Part shown: positions 44,372-52,656 of the stretch, piece after piece
How positions within the stretch are numbered: the first letter of the stretch is position 1
Layout: the number at the start of each line of letters is the position of its first letter
Origin: Alkalihalobacillus sp. CinArs1
Lineage (GTDB): Bacteria > Bacillota > Bacilli > Bacillales > Guptibacillaceae
DNA: 64,000 nucleotides
Assembly (NCBI RefSeq): GCF_947387515.1
Contig: NZ_CANDOB010000001.1
Span: 806,001-870,000, forward strand
Direction: 5' to 3'
Notes under the pieces: model-generated
The model's database searches: none
What the model was told of the DNA's origin: nothing
The model's input: the letters and a program-made list of their open reading frames with translations, nothing else
Program-made: the position numbers and the translations under genes

Positions 44372-44890
44372 CTATGAAACAACCATACTACCAAACATAC
44401 CTGCCTCCTTATGTCCTGGAACTGAACATACAAATTGATAAGTCCCTTTTGGCAATAAAACGTTTTCTATCGCCTCCTCACCTGGTTGAACATGGAGGTG
44501 TACAAGCTTACCATTAGAATTTGTAATTTCTAAGTCGTGCTCAATGTTCCCCTCATTCTTCAAAATCAATGTGAATGGTCTTCCCTCTTCAACACGTATA
44601 ATGGCTGGAGAATACGAAAAATCCGTGGCAATTACTACAGTTGGTCGATTAAATTCAGTGTTATTCTTATGAGCACCTAATGAGCCCTTCTCATGCTCAT
44701 GTACAGAAACTGAACTTCCCTCCCCTTCGCTTTTAACGTCACCAATTTCAAAATTAAATTGTTCAAAAGTATAAAAAAACAATCCAAACATAGCAACAAG
44801 AAGCAAAGGATTTCTCATCACCAATGGCAATTTAATAGCGAGCACATTATATAAAAGATAAATTAGGATGAGCGAAAAGCATATAAACAT
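44372..44890 (-). CDS. Membrane-anchored cupredoxin
   Basis: A 172-residue protein with two N-terminal helices (about 1-20 and 28-44), a linker, and a plastocyanin-like domain (about 80-172). The type 1 copper ligands are visible as His in NIEHDLEI and Cys, His, Met in CSVPGHKEAGM. It carries electrons or copper outside the membrane. Its ATG directly follows the stop of the preceding membrane-protein gene, so the two are translationally coupled. Confidence 0.88.
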   Translation of the reverse strand: MFICFSLILIYLLYNVLAIKLPLVMRNPLLLVAMFGLFFYTFEQFNFEIGDVKSEGEGSSVSVHEHEKGSLGAHKNNTEFNRPTVVIATDFSYSPAIIRVEEGRPFTLILKNEGNIEHDLEITNSNGKLVHLHVQPGEEAIENVLLPKGTYQFVCSVPGHKEAGMFGSMVVS

Positions 44891-45262
44891 TCAAAACATA
44901 TAATTGAGCAGTATAGGTACTTGATTGGATAAAATCATTTCTCCAAGCATTGCTCCCATCATGCCACCCATCATCCCTGACAAACTTCCGTCAAGGACAG
45001 CCATGATTGTAAAGGGTAAACCAGTAATGAACCCTCCGACCAGTCCAATTAACACACCAATCATCGTTGCAAGAAGGAGTCCTTGTGAAGTTAAAACTCC
45101 AGCAATCACTCCACCTAATAATCCTATTATCATTCCAAAGGACATAGCTGTCATCATTCCGGTGTGCGGTGATAATTTGGATTTATTTGTAAAGATTATT
45201 TTCAACACCCATACAATCATGATTAATACGAGGATTATTTCTGCAATGGCAATTACACTCAT
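44891..45262 (-). CDS. Small Gly/Met-rich membrane protein
   Basis: A 123-residue integral membrane protein with four helices; the later ones are rich in Gly and Met (GMMGGMMGAMLGEM). GGGGGAAGGGGAA before the ATG at 45262 sets the start; a longer frame to 45316 has no ribosome site. I do not recognise a named family. Coupling with the cupredoxin gene suggests they form one membrane unit for copper or electron handling. Confidence 0.75.
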   Translation of the reverse strand: MSVIAIAEIILVLIMIVWVLKIIFTNKSKLSPHTGMMTAMSFGMIIGLLGGVIAGVLTSQGLLLATMIGVLIGLVGGFITGLPFTIMAVLDGSLSGMMGGMMGAMLGEMILSNQVPILLNYMF

Positions 45263-45340
45263 TTCCCCTTCCCCCTTAACGGTTGTCCTTAGTAAGAGTA
45301 TATAAAGATTACACATCAGACATGACTGGAGTTAGGTTCA

Positions 45341-45389
45341 AAAAAAAGCAAATGTCCAACAGCTCTATATTGCTGTTAAACATTTGCTT
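45341..45389 (-). terminator. Terminator of the first multicopper oxidase gene
   Basis: GCAAATGT and ACAGC pair with GCTGT and ACATTTGC, with a T-run on the minus strand. Confidence 0.85.
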
Positions 45390-45419
45390 CATTCGTAACA
45401 AGCATAATTAAGCTAGCCT

Positions 45420-46970
45420 TTACTCTGGCATGTTCTCAACATCTCCACTACTCTGATAGAATTCTTCAAAGTTGTTATATTTTACAAGAGACATCATACC
45501 GTTTGAGGCATGGTGTAAATCATGACAATGAAATAACCAATTACCAGGGTTATCTGCTAAAAAAGCAACTTCATAGGTTTCTCCTGGTTTAACGTTAAGA
45601 GTATCTTTAATAATTGGTGCTCCACTAATTGCTTTCCCATTTTCACTTAGAACCTGAAAGAAGTGACCGTGTAGGTGCATAGGGTGCACTGAATTATCTT
45701 CACTATTGTTTGTTAAAGTAACTTTCACTTTGTCGTCTTTGTTTACATTTAACGGTGGAACATCAGGAAATGTCTCATCATTAATCGTCCACTCCATGTT
45801 CATCGATTTATGATTCATTTTGACACCTAGATCCATTTCGTACTCTACATCAAATTGATCATCAAGTGTAAAAGGCCCATCTTCCTTTTCCCCAAGCTTC
45901 CCTAAGCCTATTACCTTATCTACATCTTCTCGATGACTTTGCATTTTAGAAGAGTTTTCATTCTCAAAGACAACATCAATTTTCACTGAGTTTTTTCCTT
46001 CAATTTCATCATGGCTATCGATCGTGAAGTTGCCGTCGTCACTATTTGCTTTAAATTCAATATCATAACGCTCCCCAGGTGCGACTTCTATTAAAGAGGA
46101 CGATTGCGTTTTAGGATTGTTTATTTTCTGACCATCTACGTGGGTGATTTGATAGTCTACTGGAATGTGTATCTTGTGTGCCATGTAACCAGCATTAATA
46201 AATCTTAATTTAATTTTTTCGCCATGGGCTACTTTTAGGCTCTTAATCCCTTCAGAGGCTTTTCCATTTATTGTTATTAAATCGTAAGAGCTCATATCAT
46301 GTTCCATCATCTCATTCATATTTCCCATATCATCATTGCTGCCCATGCTACTATGATCTTCTTCTTCATTCATCATGCTATGTTCATCTGTATCTTTAAT
46401 GCCAGACTCCCACTCATCAAGAACTAACGTAAATTCTTTGTCCGCACTAACCCCATCTCTAGGCTCAACAATAAGTGTTCCGTAAAGCCCCTTATCGATT
46501 TGATTTACCCCATCCTGATGAGAGTGGTACCAGTAAGTCCCAGGGTCTTCAGCAACAAATTCATACACATACGAGTCCCCAGGTAATACTGCATCTTGTG
46601 TTACTCCAGGGATGCCATCCTGTTTATTTGATAGAGGAACCCCGTGCCAGTGAATAGAAGTAGGCTCTTCTAACTTATTTTTTAATGTGACACGTATGGC
46701 TTCTCCTTCTGTAATGCGTAGTTCTTCACCAGGTACTGTTCCATTAAACGTCCAAACCGGAAGTGTGTTTTCTGAATCAAATTCCCATGTCGACTCATCA
46801 GCAATCAAGGTAAATTCGTTTACTTTCTTTCCAGTGAGATCTTCCTCTTTTGCTTCCACTTTTCCCTGATTGCTATTGGTTGTTGAGGTCTTTTGAGCAG
46901 AATTATTTCCAGCACAAGCTGTTAATACGATTAATAATAATAAAAGCATAGATAGTATTGCTTTTTTCAT
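45420..46970 (-). CDS. Multicopper oxidase, lipoprotein
   Basis: A 516-residue three-domain laccase-like oxidase with a lipobox (LTACAG). The four copper motifs are HWHGVPL, YWYHSHQ, HPMHLHGH and WLFHCHDLHHASNGMM. A Met/His/Asp-rich insert (about 230-265) resembles the copper-binding loop of CueO/CopA oxidases. It oxidises Cu(I) or organic substrates outside the membrane with oxygen. GGAGGTGTAATC sets the ATG at 46970. The promoter has the clearest tandem repeat in the island. Confidence 0.93.
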   Translation of the reverse strand: MKKAILSMLLLLLIVLTACAGNNSAQKTSTTNSNQGKVEAKEEDLTGKKVNEFTLIADESTWEFDSENTLPVWTFNGTVPGEELRITEGEAIRVTLKNKLEEPTSIHWHGVPLSNKQDGIPGVTQDAVLPGDSYVYEFVAEDPGTYWYHSHQDGVNQIDKGLYGTLIVEPRDGVSADKEFTLVLDEWESGIKDTDEHSMMNEEEDHSSMGSNDDMGNMNEMMEHDMSSYDLITINGKASEGIKSLKVAHGEKIKLRFINAGYMAHKIHIPVDYQITHVDGQKINNPKTQSSSLIEVAPGERYDIEFKANSDDGNFTIDSHDEIEGKNSVKIDVVFENENSSKMQSHREDVDKVIGLGKLGEKEDGPFTLDDQFDVEYEMDLGVKMNHKSMNMEWTINDETFPDVPPLNVNKDDKVKVTLTNNSEDNSVHPMHLHGHFFQVLSENGKAISGAPIIKDTLNVKPGETYEVAFLADNPGNWLFHCHDLHHASNGMMSLVKYNNFEEFYQSSGDVENMPE

Positions 46971-47003
46971 GATTACACCTCCATCTGGTATCTTGCAAAA
47001 TGT

Positions 47004-47035
47004 ATTATATGGAATAATTGTGCAGAGACTGTGCA
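47004..47035 (-). promoter_or_regulatory. Tandem 11-bp repeat promoter of the first multicopper oxidase
   Basis: Minus strand: TGCACAGTCTC (47025-47035), TGCACAATTAT (47014-47024), four bases, then a perfect TATAAT (47004-47009). There is no good -35, as expected where an activator replaces it. The rest of the gap to 47273 holds one terminator and AT-rich sequence. Confidence 0.75.
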
Positions 47036-47066
47036 TCATAATTGTATTTTTGGACATAAATTGACC

Positions 47067-47115
47067 AAAAAAATACCCCTATTCCATCGGTAGATCACCA
47101 ATAAAATAGGGTTAA
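47067..47115 (-). terminator. Terminator-like hairpin after the broken cupredoxin gene
   Basis: AACCCTATT and AATAGGGGT pair across a long loop and seven T residues follow on the minus strand. Confidence 0.6.
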
Positions 47116-47273
47116 CCCATCTAACTAGTCGTCATAAAAAATTTGAGATGAAGAGGCTTCTGAAACATTACTTATAATCAATTAATTTAGAATAAATACT
47201 TTACTATGTTTCCAATTTAAAAGTATTTGATGACAAGCGAATAGATAAGGGTAGGGGGCAGCATTAAAAACAC

Positions 47274-47825
47274 TTATTCCTTAACAATGATTTTACCAAC
47301 CATACCAGCTTCTTTATGTCCTTCTACACTGCAGTAGATTTCATATTCGCCTGCTTCAGAAGGTGTGAACACAAGTTTGTTGCTTTGTCCTGCATCTGCA
47401 CTTACGTGTAAAGAAAAGTCGTCTCCGTGTTTATGGCCACTTTCCATGCCATCATCTTCGTGACCTTCTTCTTGTTCTTTCATTGCAACTGGCATATCTT
47501 TTACCACCCAATCATGAAATGCATTTCCTTGATTGGATAGGGTTAATTCAACTTTCTCCCCTTTTTCAAGAGTTAAGTTAGAAGGTTCATACCCAAACTC
47601 AACACTTGAAACCTCAATTTTCCTAACTTCATCTTCCGTTTTCTGAGTTTTAGACTTAACCTCTTCTGGTGCTTTTTCTGATACCTTTTCTTCAGAAGAA
47701 GCTTGCTCTGCATTCGAATTGGATCCTTCAGTTGCTGCCTCTTACGAACTTGAATCGTTAGTACACGCTGCTACTACCATTACCAGTATAATGGATAGCA
47801 TCGTAAGTAGTAATTTCTTACTCAT
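47274..47825 (-). pseudogene. Cupredoxin lipoprotein interrupted by a TAA codon
   Basis: The frame starts at ATG 47825 behind an AGGAGG site and reads a lipoprotein signal (lipobox VAAC), then TNDSSS, then an in-frame TAA at 47742-47744. After the stop the same frame continues without a shift for 156 codons through a Glu-rich linker and a complete cupredoxin domain with His (FHDW) and Cys, His, Met ligands (CSVEGHKEAGM). Only one codon is wrong. It is either a recent nonsense mutation or a base-calling error. The remaining frame could restart at GTG 47507, but that would lack the export signal and the His ligand. Confidence 0.85.
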
Positions 47826-47977
47826 ACTAAACTGACCTCCTGTGGAATGTGATCTATGTCGTTAAGTATACCTACCGTGACAAGAATCGACATTACCTCA
47901 AAAGGATATGTTCTTAGTTAAAATAGGAGTAAAAAAATACTCCCCCTCCTTCTCCTCCTAAACTCCTAAAGTAAGTG

Positions 47978-48009
47978 TGCATAATTTCTCCACAATTTTT
48001 TAGTAATCT
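47978..48009 (+). promoter_or_regulatory. Tandem 11-bp repeat promoter of ccdA
   Basis: TGCATAATTTC (47978-47988) then TCCACAATTTT (47989-47999), four bases, then TAATCT (48004-48009) as -10. The rest of the 47826-48126 gap shows no other clear feature. Confidence 0.7.
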
Positions 48010-48126
48010 TTGTGCTAACGCTTTAATAATTATAGGATACTCGTTAGAGAATAGATTTAAGTCATCTATCAATCTGGTTCTAGTACATTATTAAATGTGA
48101 TGTCATCTATTATTGGAGGTGAAGGG

Positions 48127-48837
48127 ATGGTTGATGTTAGCATTTTCCTTGCCTTTGGAGCTGGCCTACTTTCGTTCATTTCTCCCTGTTGTTTACCGCT
48201 ATATCCAGCTTTTCTATCATACATTACAGGAATTTCTGTTGATGAAATCAAAGAAGGAAATGGTATGTTACAGCGTAGAGCTATCTTTCATACACTCTTC
48301 TTTCTACTAGGTTTTTCTATCATTTTCGTTGTACTTGGCCTATCTACATCCTTAATAGGGACGTTGTTTATTACATATAACAACTTAATTAGAGAGATAG
48401 GCGCTGTAATTATTTTCTTCTTTGGACTAGTGGTAGTAGGTATATATAAGCCTGCCTTTCTAATGGGAGAAAAAAAAGTGGCGTTTAGAAATCGTCCTTC
48501 TGGATATTTCGGTTCTAGTATGATTGGAATGGGATTTGCAGCCGGTTGGACTCCTTGTACAGGACCTATTCTAGCAGCTGTCATCGCGATGGGTGTTTCG
48601 AACCCAAGTCAAGGCTTAGTCTACATGATCGCTTATACAGCAGGTTTTTCGGTACCATTTTTAGTGATGTCCTTCTTTATTGGTAGGATGAAATGGATTA
48701 AAAAGCACAATAGAAAAATCATAAAGGTAGGCGGTTATACAATGATGTTCATGGGGGTATTTTTATATTTTGATCTCATGACAAAGTTAACGTCATTTTT
48801 AGCAGGGCGTTTCTTTGATGGTTTTACTGGATTTTAA
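48127..48837 (+). CDS. ccdA: Cytochrome c biogenesis protein CcdA
   Basis: A 236-residue membrane thiol-disulfide transporter with six helices. The two redox Cys regions are ISPCCLPLYP and GWTPCTGPIL. CcdA passes electrons from cytoplasmic thioredoxin to extracytoplasmic thiol proteins. GGAGGTGAAGGG before the ATG at 48127 selects that start over an upstream frame start at 48097. Its promoter has the tandem repeat, which links thiol reduction to the copper response. Confidence 0.92.
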   Translation: MVDVSIFLAFGAGLLSFISPCCLPLYPAFLSYITGISVDEIKEGNGMLQRRAIFHTLFFLLGFSIIFVVLGLSTSLIGTLFITYNNLIREIGAVIIFFFGLVVVGIYKPAFLMGEKKVAFRNRPSGYFGSSMIGMGFAAGWTPCTGPILAAVIAMGVSNPSQGLVYMIAYTAGFSVPFLVMSFFIGRMKWIKKHNRKIIKVGGYTMMFMGVFLYFDLMTKLTSFLAGRFFDGFTGF

Positions 48838-48840
48838 TTA

Positions 48841-48873
48841 AAAAAGGCTGAGATCACACGGCTCAGCCTTTTT
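48841..48873. terminator. Bidirectional terminator after ccdA
   Basis: AAAAAGGCTGAG and CTCAGCCTTTTT form a perfect stem with a nine-base loop. Confidence 0.9.
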
Positions 48874-48906
48874 GTTATGTTTAATTAAAAGTAACTGCTC
48901 GGTATC

Positions 48907-49587
48907 TCACTGATCTGAAGGCTTACCTCGTACGATTCCTTCTTGTATTGCTTTAACAGCAGCTTCAGAGCGATTAGATACCTGTAATTTTGAAAGCGTG
49001 TTTTGAAGGTGCTTTTTTACTGTATGTGGACTTATATGAAGCTCATCCGCAATAACCTTGTTCGTATTTCCTTGAGCTACTAGCTCTAATATTTCTTTTT
49101 CTCTTATGCTTAATTGATATTTGTTTTCCGAAGAGTACTCTAGTTCTTTTGACATAAGAGCGAATTCTTTTAGAACTTTTTCAGCTAGTCCTTTTGAGAA
49201 AGCTGCTTCCCCTTGATAAGCGGATTTAAGATAACTAAACAAGTCTTCCATATTTACGTTCTTTAAAAGATAGCCATTCGCGCCATTTTTAATCGCTTTG
49301 AATAAGTCATCGTCTTCATCAGAGATTGTAAGGACAATGATTCTGACGTTTGGGTCAAATTCCCTAATTAGTCTTGTAGCTTCAATTCCATCCATCTCTG
49401 GCATTTGAAGGTCCATTAAAATTAGATCCGGCTTTTTGGCTAATGCGATTTCAACTACTTCTTCTCCGTTTGTCGCTTCACCAACGACAGTAAAATGAGG
49501 CTGCATTTTAAGTAATTGAACGATTCCTTTTCTTAAAACCTCATAATCGTCACAAACTACGATCGTTATGTTATCCACTCTTATCAT
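48907..49587 (-). CDS. NarL/LuxR family response regulator
   Basis: A 226-residue regulator with a receiver domain (Asp59 in ILMDLQMPEMDG) and a LuxR-type helix-turn-helix (SIREKEILELVAQGNTNKVIADELHISPHTVKKHL). It overlaps the sensor kinase gene by 17 bases, so it forms a two-component pair with it. Its position between ccdA and a Rieske gene suggests control of redox functions. Confidence 0.92.
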   Translation of the reverse strand: MIRVDNITIVVCDDYEVLRKGIVQLLKMQPHFTVVGEATNGEEVVEIALAKKPDLILMDLQMPEMDGIEATRLIREFDPNVRIIVLTISDEDDDLFKAIKNGANGYLLKNVNMEDLFSYLKSAYQGEAAFSKGLAEKVLKEFALMSKELEYSSENKYQLSIREKEILELVAQGNTNKVIADELHISPHTVKKHLQNTLSKLQVSNRSEAAVKAIQEGIVRGKPSDQ

Positions 49588-51238
49588 CCTTTACAAGCGG
49601 GACTGTTAATACAACTTCCGTTCCACTTCCGATTGAAGAAATAATCTCTACCGCCCCTTTAATCAGCTCAGCCCGTTCTTCTATGGTTTTCAGTCCATAG
49701 GATTCCCCATTATCCCTAGGAGACCTTTCAAATCCTATCCCATCATCCTTAATCCGGATGACGATATTCTCTTTCATTTCCGAGAACGACATCTGAATAG
49801 TAGAAGCAGCAGCATGTTTCTGAATGTTGATTAAAACCTCTTGTATAATTCTAATGATATGCATTTTTACATACTCGCTAAAATATACTTTTTCCGTCTC
49901 TTTTGGTGGATGGTAATAAATACGATAATCAGAATTGTTATTATACTGCTTCACAATCTTTGATAGTAACAGGGTGATAGGCTCCGATACATCATTGGTA
50001 AATCGCAGGTCAAACAAATACTGTCGAATTTCATTGTAAGACCGATCGATCATATCTTGTAAGTTTTCGATGGTCCTATTTATCTGTTTCCGCTCAGTGA
50101 GTTGTTCACCGTTAAGTAAATAGTACAACTGTTGTGAAGCGATGTTCATGGAACTAATCGCTTGAGCTAACCCATCGTGTAACTCTCTTGATAAGCGCTC
50201 TCTCTCTTCTAATATAGCAGCATTCCGTAATCGCTCGTATTGCAGCACATTCTCGAGTGAGATCGCAAGCGTATTTCGTATATGTTTCAGAGTAGTGGGT
50301 GGAAGGGAATTCTCCCCATACAAATATAAATATCCAATATCGTTCCCATTACTCTCAAGGGAATAAAACTTAATAGCCTGGTCATTTTCAAAATAGATTA
50401 CTTCTTCATTTAAACGTTCGCTTATTGTCATTTCTTCGAGTATAGAAAGGGAGTCATCGCTATCTGTTGAAGCCAAAAATTGAAGCTTATTATTTTCTGA
50501 TATTACGATTCCAGCATTCTCTGTCTGGAGTAATTTATTTATTAAATCTAGAACACTTTTCAACTGTGTTTTTTTATCTTCAGCCAATTCTCGTATCGAT
50601 AGAATTTCTCTTGAAATTTTATACAGCATTTCTGTTTCATACTGTTTTTGAGCTGTTTCTTGATATAAAGTTTTAATCACATTCTCCATTTCTTTTCTAG
50701 ACGAAAGATCCCTGACTGTGACCACAGTATGATGCAATGGATCATTATGGTCGATATGAGTAATACTGTAACTGACAGGTATAGTTGTACCATCCTCGTT
50801 TCGTAAAGACCCTTCCTTGATCTTCTTAACCCCTAAATTAAAGTCTTCGATTAGTGTTTCTGCCTGAAGAAGATCCATAATATATTTTGAAGCAATGCAA
50901 TCTTGCTCATTTAACCCACATAGATTCTTTGCTCCTGGGTTCATATCAGTGAGGAATCCAGTCTGATCAAATACAAATATCCCATCGATACTTGAATCAA
51001 ATATTTGCTTTGCTTCTCTTTCTTTTTTATATTTTATTTTTTCAAGTTTTTCAATTTTATTAAAAACGAGATTTCCAACAAGGATGGCACCCACGATAAA
51101 CAAAATAGTTGAGATAAAGAAATCTACGTCATGGCTAATCAAACCGACCATGAATTTATGACGGAATAGTTCGAAAATAATGATTAGAGCACTACTAGAA
51201 AGTATAGCCACGTATTTGAACTTCTTATAATTTTTCAT
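49571..51238 (-). CDS. Sensor histidine kinase, NarX/HPK7 type with PAS domain
   Basis: A 555-residue kinase: two N-terminal helices (about 10-27 and 40-58), a PAS domain (about 75-185), a GAF-like central region, HisKA_3 with His354 in SRELHDGLAQA, and HATPase (IRIKDDGIGFE). Very little of it lies outside the membrane, so the signal is probably sensed in the membrane or by the PAS domain. It pairs with the NarL-type regulator downstream. Confidence 0.9.
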   Translation of the reverse strand: MKNYKKFKYVAILSSSALIIIFELFRHKFMVGLISHDVDFFISTILFIVGAILVGNLVFNKIEKLEKIKYKKEREAKQIFDSSIDGIFVFDQTGFLTDMNPGAKNLCGLNEQDCIASKYIMDLLQAETLIEDFNLGVKKIKEGSLRNEDGTTIPVSYSITHIDHNDPLHHTVVTVRDLSSRKEMENVIKTLYQETAQKQYETEMLYKISREILSIRELAEDKKTQLKSVLDLINKLLQTENAGIVISENNKLQFLASTDSDDSLSILEEMTISERLNEEVIYFENDQAIKFYSLESNGNDIGYLYLYGENSLPPTTLKHIRNTLAISLENVLQYERLRNAAILEERERLSRELHDGLAQAISSMNIASQQLYYLLNGEQLTERKQINRTIENLQDMIDRSYNEIRQYLFDLRFTNDVSEPITLLLSKIVKQYNNNSDYRIYYHPPKETEKVYFSEYVKMHIIRIIQEVLINIQKHAAASTIQMSFSEMKENIVIRIKDDGIGFERSPRDNGESYGLKTIEERAELIKGAVEIISSIGSGTEVVLTVPLVKDDKSG

Positions 51239-51301
51239 TAAGAGGCCTCCGGAAAGACAAGTGCTTTCTATCAGTATACATGATGAGAAGTATAAAGAAA
51301 C

Positions 51302-51333
51302 TCCACAAAAAATGCAAAGAGAGGGGATATAGT
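51302..51333 (+). promoter_or_regulatory. Tandem 11-bp repeat promoter of the Rieske gene
   Basis: TCCACAAAAAA (51302-51312) then TGCAAAGAGAG (51313-51323), four bases, then TATAGT (51328-51333) as -10, about 30 bases before the start codon. Confidence 0.6.
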
Positions 51334-51365
51334 GCCTATATATGTATTTTTATGGGAGGGATTGG

Positions 51366-51878
51366 ATGTTTGCAGAGCAGAAAATGACTAGACGTAAGTT
51401 TCTGAAGTATTCTTCTAATACCATATTAGCCTCAATCGTTGCACTTTGTGGCTTATCGATTATTACGACAGCCTGCGCTGCACCTAAAGGGATAACAGAA
51501 GGGGCAATGATTAAACTTGGTTCTCTAAAAGAACTAAGGAAAGGTCCCCTACCAAAAAAAGTTGAGTATTCAGCTACTTTACAAGATGGTTGGACTGAAC
51601 GGGAAACAAAGGGCTTTGTCTACATTTCGAAAAATGTTGACGATGAACTGATCATTATGTCACCAGTTTGCACACACCTTGGTTGTACAGTCCCTTTCGC
51701 AGATGAAGCCCAAAGGATGAACAATATTGAGTTTTTCTGCCCTTGTCATGGTGGTCAGTATGACGAAGCAGGTATGAATATAGGCGGTCCACCTCCTCGG
51801 CCACTCGATATTTTCAATCCGATTGTAAAAGGTGATGAGGTTTACATCAATATATTGAATGTAACTGAAAGAACGTAA
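51366..51878 (+). CDS. Rieske 2Fe-2S protein, Tat-exported
   Basis: A 170-residue Rieske protein. A twin-arginine signal (TRRKFLK) is followed by a hydrophobic stretch and a Cys (TTACA) that could be lipidated. The cluster ligands are in CTHLGC and CPCHGG, and PPPRPL follows as usual. It transfers electrons at the outer face of the membrane. GGGAGGGA before the ATG at 51366 chooses this start. It is not with cytochrome b genes, so it is not part of a standard bc complex operon. Confidence 0.9.
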   Translation: MFAEQKMTRRKFLKYSSNTILASIVALCGLSIITTACAAPKGITEGAMIKLGSLKELRKGPLPKKVEYSATLQDGWTERETKGFVYISKNVDDELIIMSPVCTHLGCTVPFADEAQRMNNIEFFCPCHGGQYDEAGMNIGGPPPRPLDIFNPIVKGDEVYINILNVTERT

Positions 51879-52047
51879 TGGATTTTGTTCTTTTAGAAAG
51901 GTTTATTCGTAAAGATTGTTGCTTTTAAATTTGAAAAGGATCAATTTACTTTTTATGGTATTATGGCTACAAGAGAATCTTCAGGAAACTCGGCAAATTT
52001 AATGGAAGTTTAGAATTTCATTTCTATAAAAACAAGGAGAGAAGAAT

Positions 52048-52302
52048 TTGAATGCATTCGCTTGGAGTCTATTGATAATACATTCAGTCATCTTATTACT
52101 ATGGGTAATGAATTCTGGATACCTATTTTCATTGATTGGGATAGTTATTTGGCTTATTGCGGTGGCAGTAGGATTTATTGTTCAGAAACAAATAAAAGAA
52201 CAATTATTATTAAAGAAGCTGTTGTTATCATCTAGTTTCTTTATGACGTTTCTTAGTTTAATTACTGTAGGTATTTACTTTGTAACAAGTTCAATGCCAT
52301 AA
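52048..52302 (+). CDS. Small membrane protein, three helices
   Basis: An 84-residue hydrophobic protein with three helices and one short charged loop (QKQIKEQLLLKK). It starts with TTG seven bases after AAGGAGA. I do not recognise the family. It is separated from the Rieske gene by 169 bases. Confidence 0.65.
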   Translation: MNAFAWSLLIIHSVILLLWVMNSGYLFSLIGIVIWLIAVAVGFIVQKQIKEQLLLKKLLLSSSFFMTFLSLITVGIYFVTSSMP

Positions 52303-52368
52303 CTGTATTTCTGCACCTATCAGGTGGATGGCAAAAATAGCAAGAATCTATAAGAAAAGAGCTTTTAG

Positions 52369-52411
52369 AAAAAGAAATGGAGAGAGGTGTGCCCTCTCTC
52401 CATTTCTTTTT
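52369..52411. terminator. Bidirectional terminator after copZ
   Basis: AAAAAGAAATGGAGAGAGG and its exact complement form a 19-bp stem with a five-base loop and T-runs on both strands. Confidence 0.93.
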
Positions 52412-52422
52412 CATTCTGATAT

Positions 52423-52629
52423 TTACTTCACATCATACCCTTGCTCTTCTACTGCTTCATTCATATCAGATACAGTGACTTTAGCTGAATCGTACGATAC
52501 ATCTGCCTTTCCTTGCTTCAGATCAACCTCAACTCCTGAAACACCCTCTAACTCGGTTAATGCTGTTTCAACTGCCGATTTGCAGTGGTTGCACGTCATA
52601 CCTTCAATTTTGATCGTTGTTTGTTCCAT
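52423..52629 (-). CDS. copZ: Copper chaperone CopZ
   Basis: A 68-residue HMA-domain protein with the Cu(I) site GMTCNHC (Cys13 and Cys16). It carries Cu(I) to CopA in the cytoplasm. It follows copA in a csoR-copA-copZ operon. Confidence 0.95.
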   Translation of the reverse strand: MEQTTIKIEGMTCNHCKSAVETALTELEGVSGVEVDLKQGKADVSYDSAKVTVSDMNEAVEEQGYDVK

Positions 52630-52656
52630 GTTTAAAATCTCCCTTCAAGAATGAAA

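Noticed and set aside
47274-47507. A separate 77-residue gene starting at GTG 47507
   Set aside because: There is no ribosome site, and the frame is the tail of a cupredoxin lipoprotein broken by TAA at 47742-47744.
47742-47744. The TAA in the cupredoxin gene as another recoded codon
   Set aside because: Selenocysteine uses UGA, the position is a Ser-rich linker rather than a redox site, and no reason for recoding is visible.
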